Of a stretch of DNA of 64,000 bases, positions 10,477 to 22,044 are shown piece by piece (positions within the stretch are counted from its first letter, which is position 1; each line of letters begins with the position of its first letter). The position numbers were made by a program, and so were the translations under genes. The notes beneath the pieces are model-generated. The model was not told the DNA's origin. It was given only the letters and a program-made list of their open reading frames with translations, and did no database searches. The DNA comes from Dugong dugon (Eukaryota > Chordata > Mammalia > Sirenia > Dugongidae): positions 56,871,501 to 56,935,500 of the forward strand of contig CM057469.1 in the NCBI GenBank assembly GCA_030035585.1. Reading direction: 5' to 3'.

Positions 10477-11332
10477 TTAGCCATATTATCAGTTATTATA
10501 AAAACTCAAATGAGAGGCAATGATAATCCAAACTACGCAAATGAAAAAAAGAGAGACATTTCTGAGGGAGAAATTTTAAACTGATCAGGTGTAGGAAATG
10601 AGGAGGAAGAGGTCAAGGCTGCTCCAAAGTTGCTAATTTGAGCAGGAGGGTGAATTCAGATGCCATTAAAGGAGGTAAGGAGCTCCAGAAGATGAACAGG
10701 GCTGGGAGGACGTATTGAGTGTGAGGTGTCTACATGCCAAAAATAAAACTCGAGAGACAAGTAATGAGCATGACTGAATCAGGGAATGGATGAGATCTTA
10801 CAGGGAAACTGTGCCAAGCAGAGGGTAGGAACCCAGAGGACCCAGTGAAACCTCAGGAAATAACATACTAATGAGTCTTCAATTCTCATTGTAAGGTCAT
10901 CACCACATTTACAATAATGATAATGATTATTTATTGAGTTTTCCTATGGTAGGTATTGTGCTAAGTGTTATAGATACATCATTCATTCATTCAACAAATA
11001 TTTATTGAGCTTCTACTGGTTCTCAGAGAAACGAAATCACCAGCAAACCAAGCAGAAAACATGCTTGCCTTTAGATAATTAAAAAGTAATCAAATAAGTA
11101 AATAAAATCATATTGGCTTATGGTAAGTACAATAAAGAAAGAAAAATAAGATAATGACAGAGAATAGCCGAGCAGGACGAGGGTGCACTGGAGAAGGTAG
11201 TCAGGGCATCCTCTCTATGAGGTTCACATACCCCTATCCTGCTAACAAGCCTAATCAAGTGTGAGGAATCTGAGAATCTGGAGATGTTCAATAACTTTTT
11301 CAGTGTCTCTCGGCAAGAAACAAGACTTTTCT

Positions 11333-13408
11333 CACCACATAAATAAAAGGAAAGAAAAAAATCACATGATCATCTCAATTGACACAGAAAAGGCATTTGA
11401 CAAAGTCCAACACCCATTCCTGATAAAAGCTCTCAATAAAATAGGTATAGAAGGGAAATTTCTCAACATAATAAACGGCATCTATGCAAAACCAACAGCC
11501 AACATCATTCTTAATGGAGAGAGGCTGAAAACATTCCCCTTGAAAACAGGAACAAGACAAGGATGCCCTTTATCACCACTCCTATTGAACATTGTGCTGG
11601 AAGTTCTAGCTAGAGCAATAAGGCAAGAGAAAGAAATAAAGGGCATCCAAATTGGTAATGAAGAAGTTAAACTCTCCCTGTTTGCAGATGATATGATACT
11701 ATACATAGAAAACCCTAAAGACTCCACGAGAAATCTACTGGAACTAATAGAAAGATTCAGCAGAGTAGCAGGATACAAGATAAACATTCAAAAATCAGTT
11801 GGATTCCTATACACCAGTAAAGAGAACGATGAAAAGGAGATCAGGAAATCAATACCATTTTCAATAGCCCCTAAAAAGATAAAATACTTAGGAATAAATC
11901 TGACCAGGAATGTAAAAGACCTATACAAAGAAAACTACAAAACACTGCTGCATGAAACCCAAAGGGATCTACATAAATGGAAAAACATACCATGCTCATG
12001 GATAGGCAGACTCAACATTGTGAAAATGGCAATTCTACCTAAAGCAATTTACAAATACAATGCAATCCCGATCCAAATACCAACAACATTCTTCAAAGAG
12101 ATGTAAAAACTAATTATTAACTTTATATGGAAAGGGAAGAAACCCCGAATAAGTAAAGCACTACTGAAGAAGAAGAATAAAGTTGGAGGGCTCACACTAC
12201 CTGACTTGAGAACCTACTATACAGCTACAGTACTCAAAACAGCCTGGTACTGGTACAACAACAGAGACATTGACCAATGGAACAGAATTGAGAACCCAGA
12301 TGTAAATCCATCCACCTACAGTCACCTGATCTTCGACAAGGGCCCAAAATACATCAAATGGGGAAAAGACAGTCTTTTTAACAAATGGTGCTGGCAAAAC
12401 TGGATATCCATTTGTAGAAAAATGAAACAGGACCCATACCTCACACCATATACAAAAACTACTTCAAAATGGATCAAAGACCTGAATATAAAGCCTCAAA
12501 CTATAAAATTCATAGAAGAAAAAATAGGACCAACACTTCAGGCCTTAATGCATGGCATTAACAGGATACAAACCATAAACATCAACACACAAAACCCAAC
12601 AGATAAACTAGATAACTGGGATCTTCTAAAAATCAAACACCTATGCTCTTCAAAAGACTTCACCAAAAGAGTCAAAAGAGAACCTACAGACTGGGAAAAA
12701 ATTTTTGGACAGTACAAGTCAGACAAAGGTCTAATCTCCATAATGTACAAGAAAATCCAACACCTCTACAACAAAAAGACAAACAATCCTATCAAAAAAT
12801 GGGCAAAGGAAATGAACAGACACTTCACCAAGGAAGACATTCAAATGGCCAACAGACACATGAGGAAATGCTCACGATCACTAGCCATTAGAGAAATGCA
12901 AATTAAAACCACAATGAGATACCATCTCACCCCGGCATTACTGGCACGAATCAAAAATACTGGAAATAACAAATGTTGGAGGGGCTGCGGGGAGATGGGA
13001 ACTCTTATACACTGCTGGTGGGAATGCAAAATGATACAACCATTTTGGAAAATCATATAGCGTTTCCTCAGAAAGCTAGAAATAGACATACCATTCGATC
13101 CAGCAATCCCACTCCTAGGAATATATCCTAGAGAAATAAGAGTCATCACTCGAATAGACATATGCACACCTATGTTCATGGCAGCATTGTTCACAATAGC
13201 AAAACGATGGAAACAACCTCGATGTCCATCAACAGATGAATGGATACACAAACTATGGTACATACACACAATGGAGTACTATGCAACGAGAAAGAACAAC
13301 AATGAATCTGTGAACCATCTCATAACATGGATGAAACTGGAGGACATTATGCTGAGTGAAATAAGTCAATCACAAAAGGACGAATATTGTATGAGACCTC
13401 TATTGTAA
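11333..13408 (+). pseudogene. L1 ORF2 (reverse transcriptase to C-terminus), disrupted by two stop codons
   Basis: One frame runs from the 5' truncation to the normal end without a frameshift. It has the RT palm motifs ([11 protein letters not shown]; the catalytic F-A-D-D at 11681-11692) and the C-terminal Cys-rich motif ([18 protein letters not shown], about 12976-13029). Two premature stops interrupt it: TAA at 12104-12106 and TAG at 13058-13060. The frame then continues to the TAA at 13406-13408. The endonuclease domain is absent because of 5' truncation, so the copy could not act autonomously. Confidence 0.93.
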
Positions 13409-14145
13409 AAACCCATGAAAAAATTCACATGCAAAATGTAACAATCCTTGTTGGTTACCAGGGATGGGAGGGGAGGGGGGGAAATACTAAATAGGCAATA
13501 GATAAGGGTAACTTGGGTGAGAGGTGAGATAGTACACCGTACAGGGGAAACTAACACAACCTGCACAAGGAAAGGTCATGGAGGCCCTATAGACACATCC
13601 AAACCCCCCGAGGGACTGAGTTGTTGGACGGAGGGCTCTGGGGACCATGGTCTCGGGGAACATCTAGCTCAATTGGCATGACACTACTTATAAAGATAAT
13701 GCTCTACATTCTACCTCGGTGAGTAGTGTCTGGGGTCTTAAAAGCCTATGAGCGGCCATCTAAGATACTCCACTGGTCTCATCCCTTCAGGAGCAAGGGA
13801 GAATGAAGAGAACAGGATACAACGAAAAGATTAGTCCAAAGGACTAATTGTCCACAGCTACCAAGGCCTCCACCGGACTGAGTCCAGTACAGCTAGATGG
13901 TGCCCGGCTACCACCACTGACTGCTCTGAACAGGATCACAACAGAGGGTTCTGGACAGAGCTGGAGAAGGATGTAGAGCATAATTTTAACTCCCAAAAAA
14001 AAAAAAAAAAAAAGACCAGATTTACTGGCCTAAAGAATATTGGAGAAACCTCAAGAGTGTGGCCCCCAGACACCCTTTCAGCTCAGAGGTGAAGTTACCT
14101 TCGAGGTTCGATGTTAAGCCTGGGAGTGGACAGCCCAGTAAAACT
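13409..14145 (+). other. L1 3' UTR, proximal part
   Basis: G/A-rich 3' UTR between the ORF2 end and the tandem terminal modules. It includes GGGGAGGGGGGGAAATAC at about 13474, GGTCTTAAAAGCC at about 13735 and an internal A run at about 13996-14014. The same sequence recurs at 22064 and from 28606, defining one L1 lineage in this window. Confidence 0.88.
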
Positions 14146-14898
14146 AAATGGAACTAACGAGGTACAGGAGTCCGGTGACAAAGGCCAGAAGGCAGAGGGG
14201 GAGTAGGAAACTGATGATAAGGAACACAAACTAAGTAAGGACACTGTCGATGTGTTCTGAGATTGTTGACCACTGTTATAGGGCAACATTTGTAGTAACT
14301 ATTAAATGGGAGGCTGTTTTGTCCTGTAAGCCTTCATCTTGGGCAAGAATGGCAGCACAATTGGAAGAGCATAGTCAATATCACTTAAATGTGTAAGTAA
14401 AAAGTTTTGAAATGGTGTTAAAATAAAAAAAAAAAAAGTCAAATGAGACTAATGAGGTACAGTAGTCCAGTGACAGGGGCCAGAAGACAGAAGGGGACAA
14501 GGAAGTCCTCTGGTGATAGGGAACACAAGGTGGAGTAAGGATATTCTTGATGTGTTGTGAGATTGTTAACCATTGTCATAGGGCAACATGTGTAGTAACT
14601 GTTAAATGAAAAACTATTTTGTTCTGTAAGCCTTCATCTTAAGTGAGAATAACAGCACAGTTGGAAGAGTGTAGTCAATGTCACTGAACTGTGTATGTAG
14701 AAATTTTTGAAACGGTGTATCTTTGGCTATCTGTATTTTCATCAAAAAAAAAAAAAAGGTTGAGAATTTAGAGGCTTAATATGTTGTGGGGTTGTTAACC
14801 AATGTCATAGAACAACATGTGTACTACTATTTCATGAGAAACTATTTGTTCTGTAAGCCTTCACCTGAAGTACAATAAAATATAAAAAAAAAAAAAAA
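14146..14898 (+). repeat. Tandem terminal modules in the L1 3' UTR
   Basis: A ~295-bp unit beginning AAATGGAACTAACGAGGTAC (14146) is repeated, diverged, from 14441 (AAATGAGACTAATGAGGTAC). A shorter third unit of about 140 bp starts near 14758. Each carries the GTTGTTAACC..TGTAAGCCTTCA core, and each ends in an A run (14425-14437, 14744-14757, and the terminal tail 14884-14900). Other copies in the window (22064-23107, 39568-39898) show only two units. Confidence 0.9.
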
Positions 14899-14916
14899 AA
14901 GAAACAAGACTTTTCT

Positions 14917-17157
14917 GACTCTATTACCTTAATCACTATAAGTACTGCCTCCCACAAACAAGCTAAAGAGAAAGTAAATGCACAATGTTCTAACAGATGT
15001 AAATATGTATTCAAATTTAAAATGCCATTACCTAAACAGACTGATTTAATATGAGAGGTTGCTATTAAAGCTGTATCTAGTTGCTCCTGCTAATAAACTT
15101 TAAGAAATTGGTTAAAAACATCACTGACACTTAGGTCTTCACTAGAAAGAACTGCAAGGGAACTGATGTAATGATGCCCAACTTCCAGTAATATGATGAA
15201 ACATTTTTTCTTTAATTGGCAGATATGCTGTTTAAGCCAGGAATTGAAAAGCACGTTAGATACTCAATAGATATTTACAAAAAGAAAGAACACTAGAAGG
15301 GAGGGGAGAGAAGCCAGGCTACCAGCCTGTTAGAGGTTGGAGGCCATGGTCCTCACCAAGTAGCATCCCAGTGCTGACACATTTGTCCCGGATGAAAACT
15401 GAACAGAGGATATCCAGGGCCAGCGCCAGGGCCTCTGTCATGGTTAGGCAGTATTAACTGGCTGCCCCTTCAATTTGAGATCCTGGAGGTCAGGTATGTT
15501 CAAATAGCATGACGTGTCATTAGAAACACCAAAAGGTGAAGAAAGAAAGTGTTGAAAGGATCTAGAAAGTATAGCCAAAGAATTTAGAGAAAATGAAGTA
15601 GGAAATTGTGAGAATATTTCACTTTAACAAGGAGCACCATTCTCAATTGATATGGGTTTTATCTGTCAGCCACACACGCAGCAGCATTGGCTACTTTTTA
15701 AAGACATCTCCCAGCATCTGGTACCTACCACTCTTGCCTTGCCCTACAGTCTTATTTAAAATGAGGAACCAGCCACTTAGGGCTTTGATAATTTATCTGA
15801 GTGTGAAACACTATGTTTATGAAAAGCATTTAACCAGTGACATTTTCAAATTTTAATAAGTCATGGGCAGAATTTCTTAGAAAGAATAGTAATTCATTTT
15901 TTTAAATAAAGTCTTCATAGTTCATGAAAAACACTGGTATACATTCTTTTGCTTCATCTTCAAAACAACCCTAATAGGAATGCATTTTTATCTCTGATGT
16001 GAAGAGGAGAGCGGTGGTAAGACTCACAGAGCAGGGCCATTGTTTGAGTGGTGAGATTTGAGCCCTGCGAACAAAAATCATCCCGTAATGATAGAATCTG
16101 CCCTGCAGGGAGGTCGCATGAATTGAGTTGATGGATGTGGATGTTCCAATGGCAGTCCCTGGCAGAAAATTGTGATCCTAAGAAGGTAGCTATTAAGAGA
16201 GAGCTTTGGTTTTAGATAGTAATGGCTCGTGAGAATCCAAATGGATGAAAGCAGCAGTTAAAATATAAGAGAGAAACAAAATTAAATGTATAAGGGAAAA
16301 AGAAGAGGCAGTATAGCAAGCTAAGGGGAGCGCCAGCCGCAGATGTCAAACAGTATTCACAAACCCAGTATGTGTGTCTCAATTATTAAGCTCAAATTTG
16401 TTCCTTGCTTTACTACTATTTCATTAAATATAATATGTGTGAGGTATTTGGCTACTTGCAGGCAATATGCAGGCAGTAAATCCTCCATGTACTCATAGGC
16501 TAGAAGAGAATAAAGATAAATGATATAAATAAGCATAATGCAGAAAGTGCTATGATAGTAAATAAGCAGTGTTTTTAAAGATAAGCCTCCTTCATTAGAG
16601 AACTTAGACTCTCAATAAGGGAAAGAAACTTTTCAATACAGGAAAGGAATATGCCAGATCTATAAACATACTTAGTTTGAAACATACTTTATTAGGAATG
16701 GTTTACAGAAAGGGGTGGGAAAACCTACTGGATAATTTGACTTCTTGACAGGATTACAGCTCATCCTGCAGCTTCTAATTAATAATGCCTTTAGCTATAT
16801 TATTAGACACATAGATGTATTTCTCTCTCAGCACTTTAACTGAGTTCTTTCTCGCAGGCCTCTGCTAGTAAGAATAATAAAAGACGGTTAAAGTAAATAC
16901 AGTCTGTTCTTACCTTGTAGCGCTGTCCCATAGCACTCCAGCCCCTCAGTGATTCATGCGCAAGTTAAAACCCAGGCAACTAAATCTAAAATTGGAGTGT
17001 ACTTGCTAGTTCAGTTTTTATGGCTTAGTTTGGCAGTTAGTTTCTAGAGTTGCCACAAATGAATGTTCTTATTAGCTTAAGGGACTGGTGAAAAGTGTCA
17101 TCAATGCTTATTCTTTGTGGAAAAAAAAAAATTGAGGTTCCATTCCAGGAAGAATCT
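14917..17157. other. Unique intergenic sequence, no gene or nameable repeat
   Basis: I examined both strands and found only short frames of non-protein composition. Part of it (about 16470-16580) resembles old mammalian repeat material, without a confident family. Confidence 0.5.
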
Positions 17158-17375
17158 TGGGAACTACTAGGTGCCAGGCACTCTGACAGGCATTTTACAC
17201 TCTTATCTTATTTAAGCCTCACAATAAATGTATAAATAGGTTATTATTACTACATTTTCACCTTGAAAAAACTGAGGTTCAGAGAGGTTAAAAATACATC
17301 AAATCTCACTTAAGGAACTAAGAAACCAAGCCAGAACTACAATTAAATACTTTCTGACTCCAAAGAGCATGCTTT
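17158..17375 (+). repeat. MIR relic
   Basis: GGTGCCAGGCACTCTGACAG, then AAACTGAGGTTCAGAGAGGT, then CCAAAGAGCATGC appear in MIR order, on the + strand. Nearly full length. Confidence 0.85.
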
Positions 17376-17864
17376 TTCTCTCAATCAAATGAGATTTTGC
17401 TATTAGAAGCCCAAATTGAGACTTTTTATCAGTCACATCCATTCAGCTCAGTTTCTGACATTGAGAGGACCCTTGTGTGACTGAGTAATGGTGTATTTTC
17501 TTGATAAATCTCAAAAGAGCTCTCGTCATCATACAAACGACATGAAGATGGTTGCAGTCAGCACCCTGAAGATATACAAGTTATAAAATCCTGCCCATCA
17601 AGTATGCAAATAGTTACTTAATCATGTGCATTCTAAGGAAAAAATCCATAAAGAGCTACTTTTAAAAGCAATACTCTCTTCACCCAAAGGCAATAAAATT
17701 GTTCAGATACTGATGTCAGGGCACCTCCCCTTGCTCGATAGACTTCTCCAGAAAAATTTCTCACGCACTGAAGCATTATCAGCTATCTAAATTTCCCTTA
17801 GCCCAGATCTCTTACCTAACTTCAGACCTGGGCTGTGTAATGCTGCCACATATCAGAACCATCA

Positions 17865-18070
17865 TTTATGGTGCATTCTTTTTCCAGTTATTGTGCTAAA
17901 ATATGTATTATCATTACTCGTCCTCACAATAACTCTGCAAGGTAGGTAATCTAAATCTCACTTTTCAGACGATGAAATTGTTACTGACCTGAAGTCACAA
18001 ACTTAACAAGGGATGGAATCTGGCAGCGATTCAAGTCAAGGTCTTTCTGATTCCAAGATTGATTCTTGTT
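17865..18070 (+). repeat. MIR relic
   Basis: CCTCACAATAACTCTGCAAG, a TCAGACGATGAAATTG segment and a final CTGATTCCAAG segment follow MIR order on the + strand. Diverged. Confidence 0.7.
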
Positions 18071-18149
18071 CCTCCACCCCTACTGCCTCTAAGTATAACC
18101 CTCAATTTTCATTTGCGGTTCTAGAGTCCTCTTAATGTTTTTATGTCTA

Positions 18150-18710
18150 GAACTGAATACTTCCTTTCTCTTTACTCCCCATCTCTGCTTTTTTTCCCCT
18201 TCTATATTCTTCTTCAGAATGTATGGCATCACCTATCAACTATATTAAAATTATATGTTCACTTATCTAACTCTTCCATTAAACTCTCAGCTACCTTTGT
18301 ATCCTCAGAGCCTGTCAGAGAGTCTGACATATTGTTTGCTAAATAAATGATGTTACCCAGACACCTAAGCCAAAACCAGGGGAGTCATCTGAGATTCCTT
18401 CCTTTTCTACAGCCTCCATCACCAGTTAGTCACCAAGTCCTGTCCATTCTACTTTAAATTTCTCATGAAACTCTTGGCATTTTTCCATCTTACTAGCTAC
18501 TGCTTTAGTTCTTGTCCCCATGATTCTTGCTTGGATTACTAGTTTTCTTCTGAAAGATGGATATATCTTTGTCTCCAGGGTATGCCTCTCCATAACATCG
18601 CCTACCAAATACGGTAGTAAAAGTTAACAGTTCTTCAGTAACTCCACATTGACTCTAGCATGATTCGTGTCTCTTCAAAGACCTTGCTTACACCCACAAT
18701 CTCCTTGTCT
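18150..18710 (+). repeat. L2 LINE fragments
   Basis: 18150-18355 resembles an L2 3' end (ATCTAACTCTTCCATTAAAC ... TGTATCCTCAGAGCC ... TAAATAAATGATG). 18372-18710 resembles an internal L2 segment (ATTCCTTCC, CCACATTGACTC). Both are pyrimidine-rich as usual for L2 in this orientation. They may be two separate insertions, since a 3' end precedes an internal segment. Confidence 0.55.
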
Positions 18711-18719
18711 TTCTCTTGC

Positions 18720-18778
<59 letters not shown>
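18711..18778 (+). repeat. Compound microsatellite (CT)n(CA)n
   Basis: A CT-repeat (ending about 18740) runs directly into about 18 CA units. It is a likely polymorphic length marker and can form Z-DNA. Confidence 0.97.
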
Positions 18779-18782
<4 letters not shown>

Positions 18783-19040
18783 ATGTTCTAGCCATCAGAA
18801 ACTGCTTATAAGCTCCTCAAACCTTTCCACTGTGTGGTTTCTTACACACGAAATGCCCTTTTTCCATTTATTTACCTCATAAAATCAAAGGTTAGTAATT
18901 TGCCATTCCTGTACAGTGACAGTCTTCAGATAGTTGTTCCTCCACACAGAATTTCTAATCACTAAAATATGTATACCTGATTTTGTATGTCTAAAATAAG
19001 GTAATATATGGCTTGCATTAAATATCACTTATTGTTTTTA

Positions 19041-19205
19041 CGGAGCCCTAGTGGTGCAATGGTTAAGAGTCTGGCTGCTAACCAAAAGGTCAGCACTTCA
19101 AATCCACCAGCGGCTCCTTGGAAACCCCATGGGGCAATTCCACTCTGTCCTGTAGGGTCACTATGAGTTGGAATTGACAGTAACGGGTTTGATTTGGTTT
19201 TTTTT
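19041..19205 (+). mobile_element. tRNA-derived SINE, short form
   Basis: CGGAGCCCTAGTGGTGCAATGG head, CTTCAAATCCACC box-B-like site and GGGTCACTATGAGTTGG tail are present. The tail runs into T-rich sequence where the 3' end of a minus-strand L1 abuts it. Confidence 0.88.
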
Positions 19206-19206
19206 A

Positions 19207-20348
19207 CTTTTTTTTTTTATTTTTATTTATTGTGCTTTAGGTGAAAGTTTACAGCTCAAGTTAATTTCTCATTCAAAAATTTATACACATATTGTTTTGT
19301 ACCGTTAGTTGCAACCCCTACAATGTGACAGCACACTCCCCCTTTCTATCCCAGGTTCCCTGTATCCATTCGATCAGTTCCTGTCCCCTCCTGCCTTCTC
19401 ATCCTGCTTTTGGACAGGAGCTGCCCATTTGGTCTCATATATCTGATTTAACTAAGCAGCACATTCCTCATATGTATTATTTTTTGTTTTATAGTCCTGT
19501 CTAATCTTTGTCTCAAGAGTGGGCTTTAGGATGGTTTCAGTTCTGGGTTAACAGAGCATCCAGGGGCCATAGTTTTGGGGATTCCTCCAGTTTCTGTCAA
19601 ACCATTAAGTCTGGTCTTTTTATGTGAATTTGAATTCTGTTCTACATTTTTAACCTGCTCTGTCTGGGACCCTCTGCTTTGTTCCCTTTCAGGGCGGTCA
19701 CTGGTGGTAGCTAGGCACCATCTAGTTCTTCTGGTCTCAGGCTGGTGGAGTCTCTGGTTCATTTGGTCCTTTAGTCCTTTAGGCTAGTATTTTCCTTGTG
19801 TCTTTGGTTTTCTTCATTTTCCTTTGCTCCGAGTGGGATGGGACCAACAGATGTATCTTAGATGGCTGCTCAAAGGCTTTTAAGACCCAAGACACTACTC
19901 ACCAAAGTGGGATGTAGAACATTTTCTTTATAAACTATGTTATGCCAATTGACCTAGATGTCCCCTGAAACTATGGTCCCCAAGCTCCAGCCCCAGCTAC
20001 TCTGTCCCTCAAAGTGTTTAGGTGCGTCTAGGAAACTTTTTTGCCTTTGCTTTGGTCCAGCTGTGCTGACTTTCCCTGTATCGTGTGTTGTCCTTCCCTT
20101 CATCGAAGTTGACCCTTGTCTACTATCTAGTTAGTGATTTCCCCTCCTCCTCCGTCCTCACCCTCGTAACCATCAAAGAATGCTTTTTTCTGTGTTTAAA
20201 CCCTTTCTTGAATTCTTATAATAGTGGTCTCATACAATATTTGTCCTTTTATGACTGACTTATTTCACTCAGCATAATGCCCTCCAGATTCATTCATGTT
20301 GTGAGATGTCTTGTGGATTCATCATTGTTCTTTATCGTTGCATAGTAT
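19207..20348 (-). mobile_element. 5'-truncated L1, mostly 3' UTR (second L1 lineage)
   Basis: The reverse complement of this segment follows, in order, the end of L1 ORF2 and the 3' UTR of the copy at 46200-47308, ending in a tail that appears on the + strand as TTTATTTTTATTTATTGTGC. The 5' truncation is at about 20348 (TTGCATAGTATT). No coding capacity remains. Confidence 0.88.
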
Positions 20349-20949
20349 TGGTTTATTATTTTTATAATTCTGTTTATCTAATGCTCATAACTAGGTAACT
20401 CTTGTAGCAGAAAAAAAATTATGAGAAAAAAAAAAAGCTTATTTTTCTTACATTTCTATGACTTTCCCCTATTTTATCAGTAGTATGCAGTAGTTCAAGG
20501 GAGCATTTCAAAGGAGCACATAAAACAAGTAATCAAAGTCTTGACTTTTGTGTTCCATCCATAGTATTCTTGAAACATGCAGTAATGACAAAGGTCTTAA
20601 AATTTTTCATTTGAAAGAGTAGGATTTCTTTGCTTTAAATGGCTAAGTCCTGAAAATCCAGGCACAACGTTTTTGCCATTAGAAAAATAAATAAATAAGA
20701 AAGTCTCTAATAAGGAGGTAGAGTACTACAAGCACTCTTTACCGAAATCCTTTAAAATTTTTATCTTTGGTATAGCAAAATTTAATTCCAGTTTATTTCC
20801 TCTGAGATATTTCCATTCATTTATCTTCCTGGTTTTTATGGTTTATTTTGCCAATAAAACTTTAAAAAACAACTCATCAGAAAAGTCTGCTTTATTTTTT
20901 ATAGAAATTATATTACTCCTATGGACATTGTTCTGTAAACAAGCTTGCC
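20349..20949. other. Unique intergenic sequence
   Basis: AT-rich, with no gene or nameable repeat seen. Confidence 0.5.
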
Positions 20950-21330
20950 TCTTCCCAGTTCTGCACTTTACCCTGTTAGATTTCACCTGCCTGAAATGTC
21001 TGCTCCCTTCCTCTTTGCTTAAACAAATCCTTTCCCTACATCAACAGCGAGTTCAAATCCCACCATGTTTTCCCAGTTCCCTCCATGTTTACTCCAGGCT
21101 CTCTCTCACTTCTGAATGCCCAAAGTAACCATTACTAGTGCAACTAATGGACCACAGATCTTGTGCTATTTTATCATAACTCTTCTCCTTCTATTTAGAT
21201 TATTTTTTAATATGTTTATTATCATATTCTTTTCAAGAATAGTATTCTTATTTCTTCAACAAGATTGCAAATATTTGGAGGAAACTTATTATGCTTTTCA
21301 TCTTGATATCCACCATACCACATCAATGGT
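20950..21330 (+). repeat. L2 LINE fragment
   Basis: CCTGCCTGAAATGTCTGCTC, then GAGTTCAAATCCCACC, and a later segment with GATTGCAAATATTTGGAGG follow the order of the L2 3' region on the + strand. Confidence 0.65.
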
Positions 21331-21404
21331 TTACAAGAAGTGAGTGCTAAAACCATATTTGATATGGTTTTATCCTTTAATGGTAATAGTAATTATAATA
21401 ATAT

Positions 21405-21620
21405 AATTTATTAAAAGCATTTACTATATGCCGGGCACTGTGTCAATCACTTCATATGGGTTATCTCATTTAATTCTTGTAATAACCTTATGAATTTGGT
21501 CCTATTATTCACCTTATTTTATAGCTGATGAGACTGAGACTTTAGGGGTGTTAATTTACTCTAGACCACAGAGCTAGAAATGTACAAATCAGAACTTAGT
21601 TTTATCCTACATGCGAAATT
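21405..21620 (+). repeat. MIR relic
   Basis: TATGCCGGGCACTGTGTC, then CTCATTTAATTCTTGTAATAACC (with a substitution) and GATGAGACTGAGACTTTAGG follow MIR order on the + strand. Confidence 0.8.
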
Positions 21621-22044
21621 TCTACTTGTAGGAATTCACATCTAGTACTTCTTCTCATAGACAAAGTTTTATTATCAATTTCTTCATGTCATTGTTTTAG
21701 CAAAAGTACTTTTCATCAAAGAAAATCTCCATTTAAGTAACCATATTACTCAAGAGCAGTGAGAAGACACTCTGAAGTAGGCTCCAGAAAGTAAAAAGTA
21801 GACAGTTTGAAAGTTGACTAATGGCTTTAATGAAATAAAATAAATGTTTTGAGGAAAATTAAATCACACTAGTAGAAAACATAATGCATCAGAATGCAAC
21901 AATTAATGATGATGATTTCATAAATATTAGTCAAGAATTTCTAAATATTGTAATTAGTGATAATCCTGAAAAACAACTGGGCAGTTAAAAGGTACATGGG
22001 ATGAAAGAATTATTGTCAACTAAATTACTATAGAGAGAAAAGTG

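Larger units (their letters stand above)
9690..11314. repeat. Ancient mammalian repeat relics, family uncertain, interrupted by MIR and SINE
   Basis: Segments 9690-10040, 10560-10900 and 10980-11260 have the look of a common old mammalian repeat (for example ATTCATTCATTCAACAAATA at about 10982 and a later GAGGAAGAGGTCAAGG segment), but I cannot name the family with confidence. They are separated by a minus-strand MIR and a SINE, listed separately. No coding signal. Confidence 0.4.
11333..14898 (+). mobile_element. 5'-truncated L1 with 18-bp target-site duplication
   Basis: The insertion is bounded by AAGAAACAAGACTTTTCT at 11315-11332 and the same 18 bases at 14899-14916 (the leading AA of the right copy merges with the poly-A tail). 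Inside are the reverse-transcriptase half of ORF2, the 3' UTR and a terminal A run. Orientation is +. The perfect duplication and the near-intact ORF2 frame indicate a recent insertion compared with other L1 pieces in the window. L1 encodes an endonuclease/reverse transcriptase that inserts by target-primed reverse transcription; 5' truncation is the usual outcome. Confidence 0.96.

Noticed and set aside
12841-13269. 142-codon minus-strand frame
   Set aside because: Antisense shadow of the L1 ORF2 C-terminus. The same antisense frame appears in the other L1 copies (45889-46176, 56385-56798), as expected from shared sequence.
14146-14898. Regularly spaced repeats suggesting a CRISPR-like or satellite array
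   Set aside because: Units are long (about 295 bp), diverged, end in A runs and lie inside an L1 3' UTR. The genome is mammalian.
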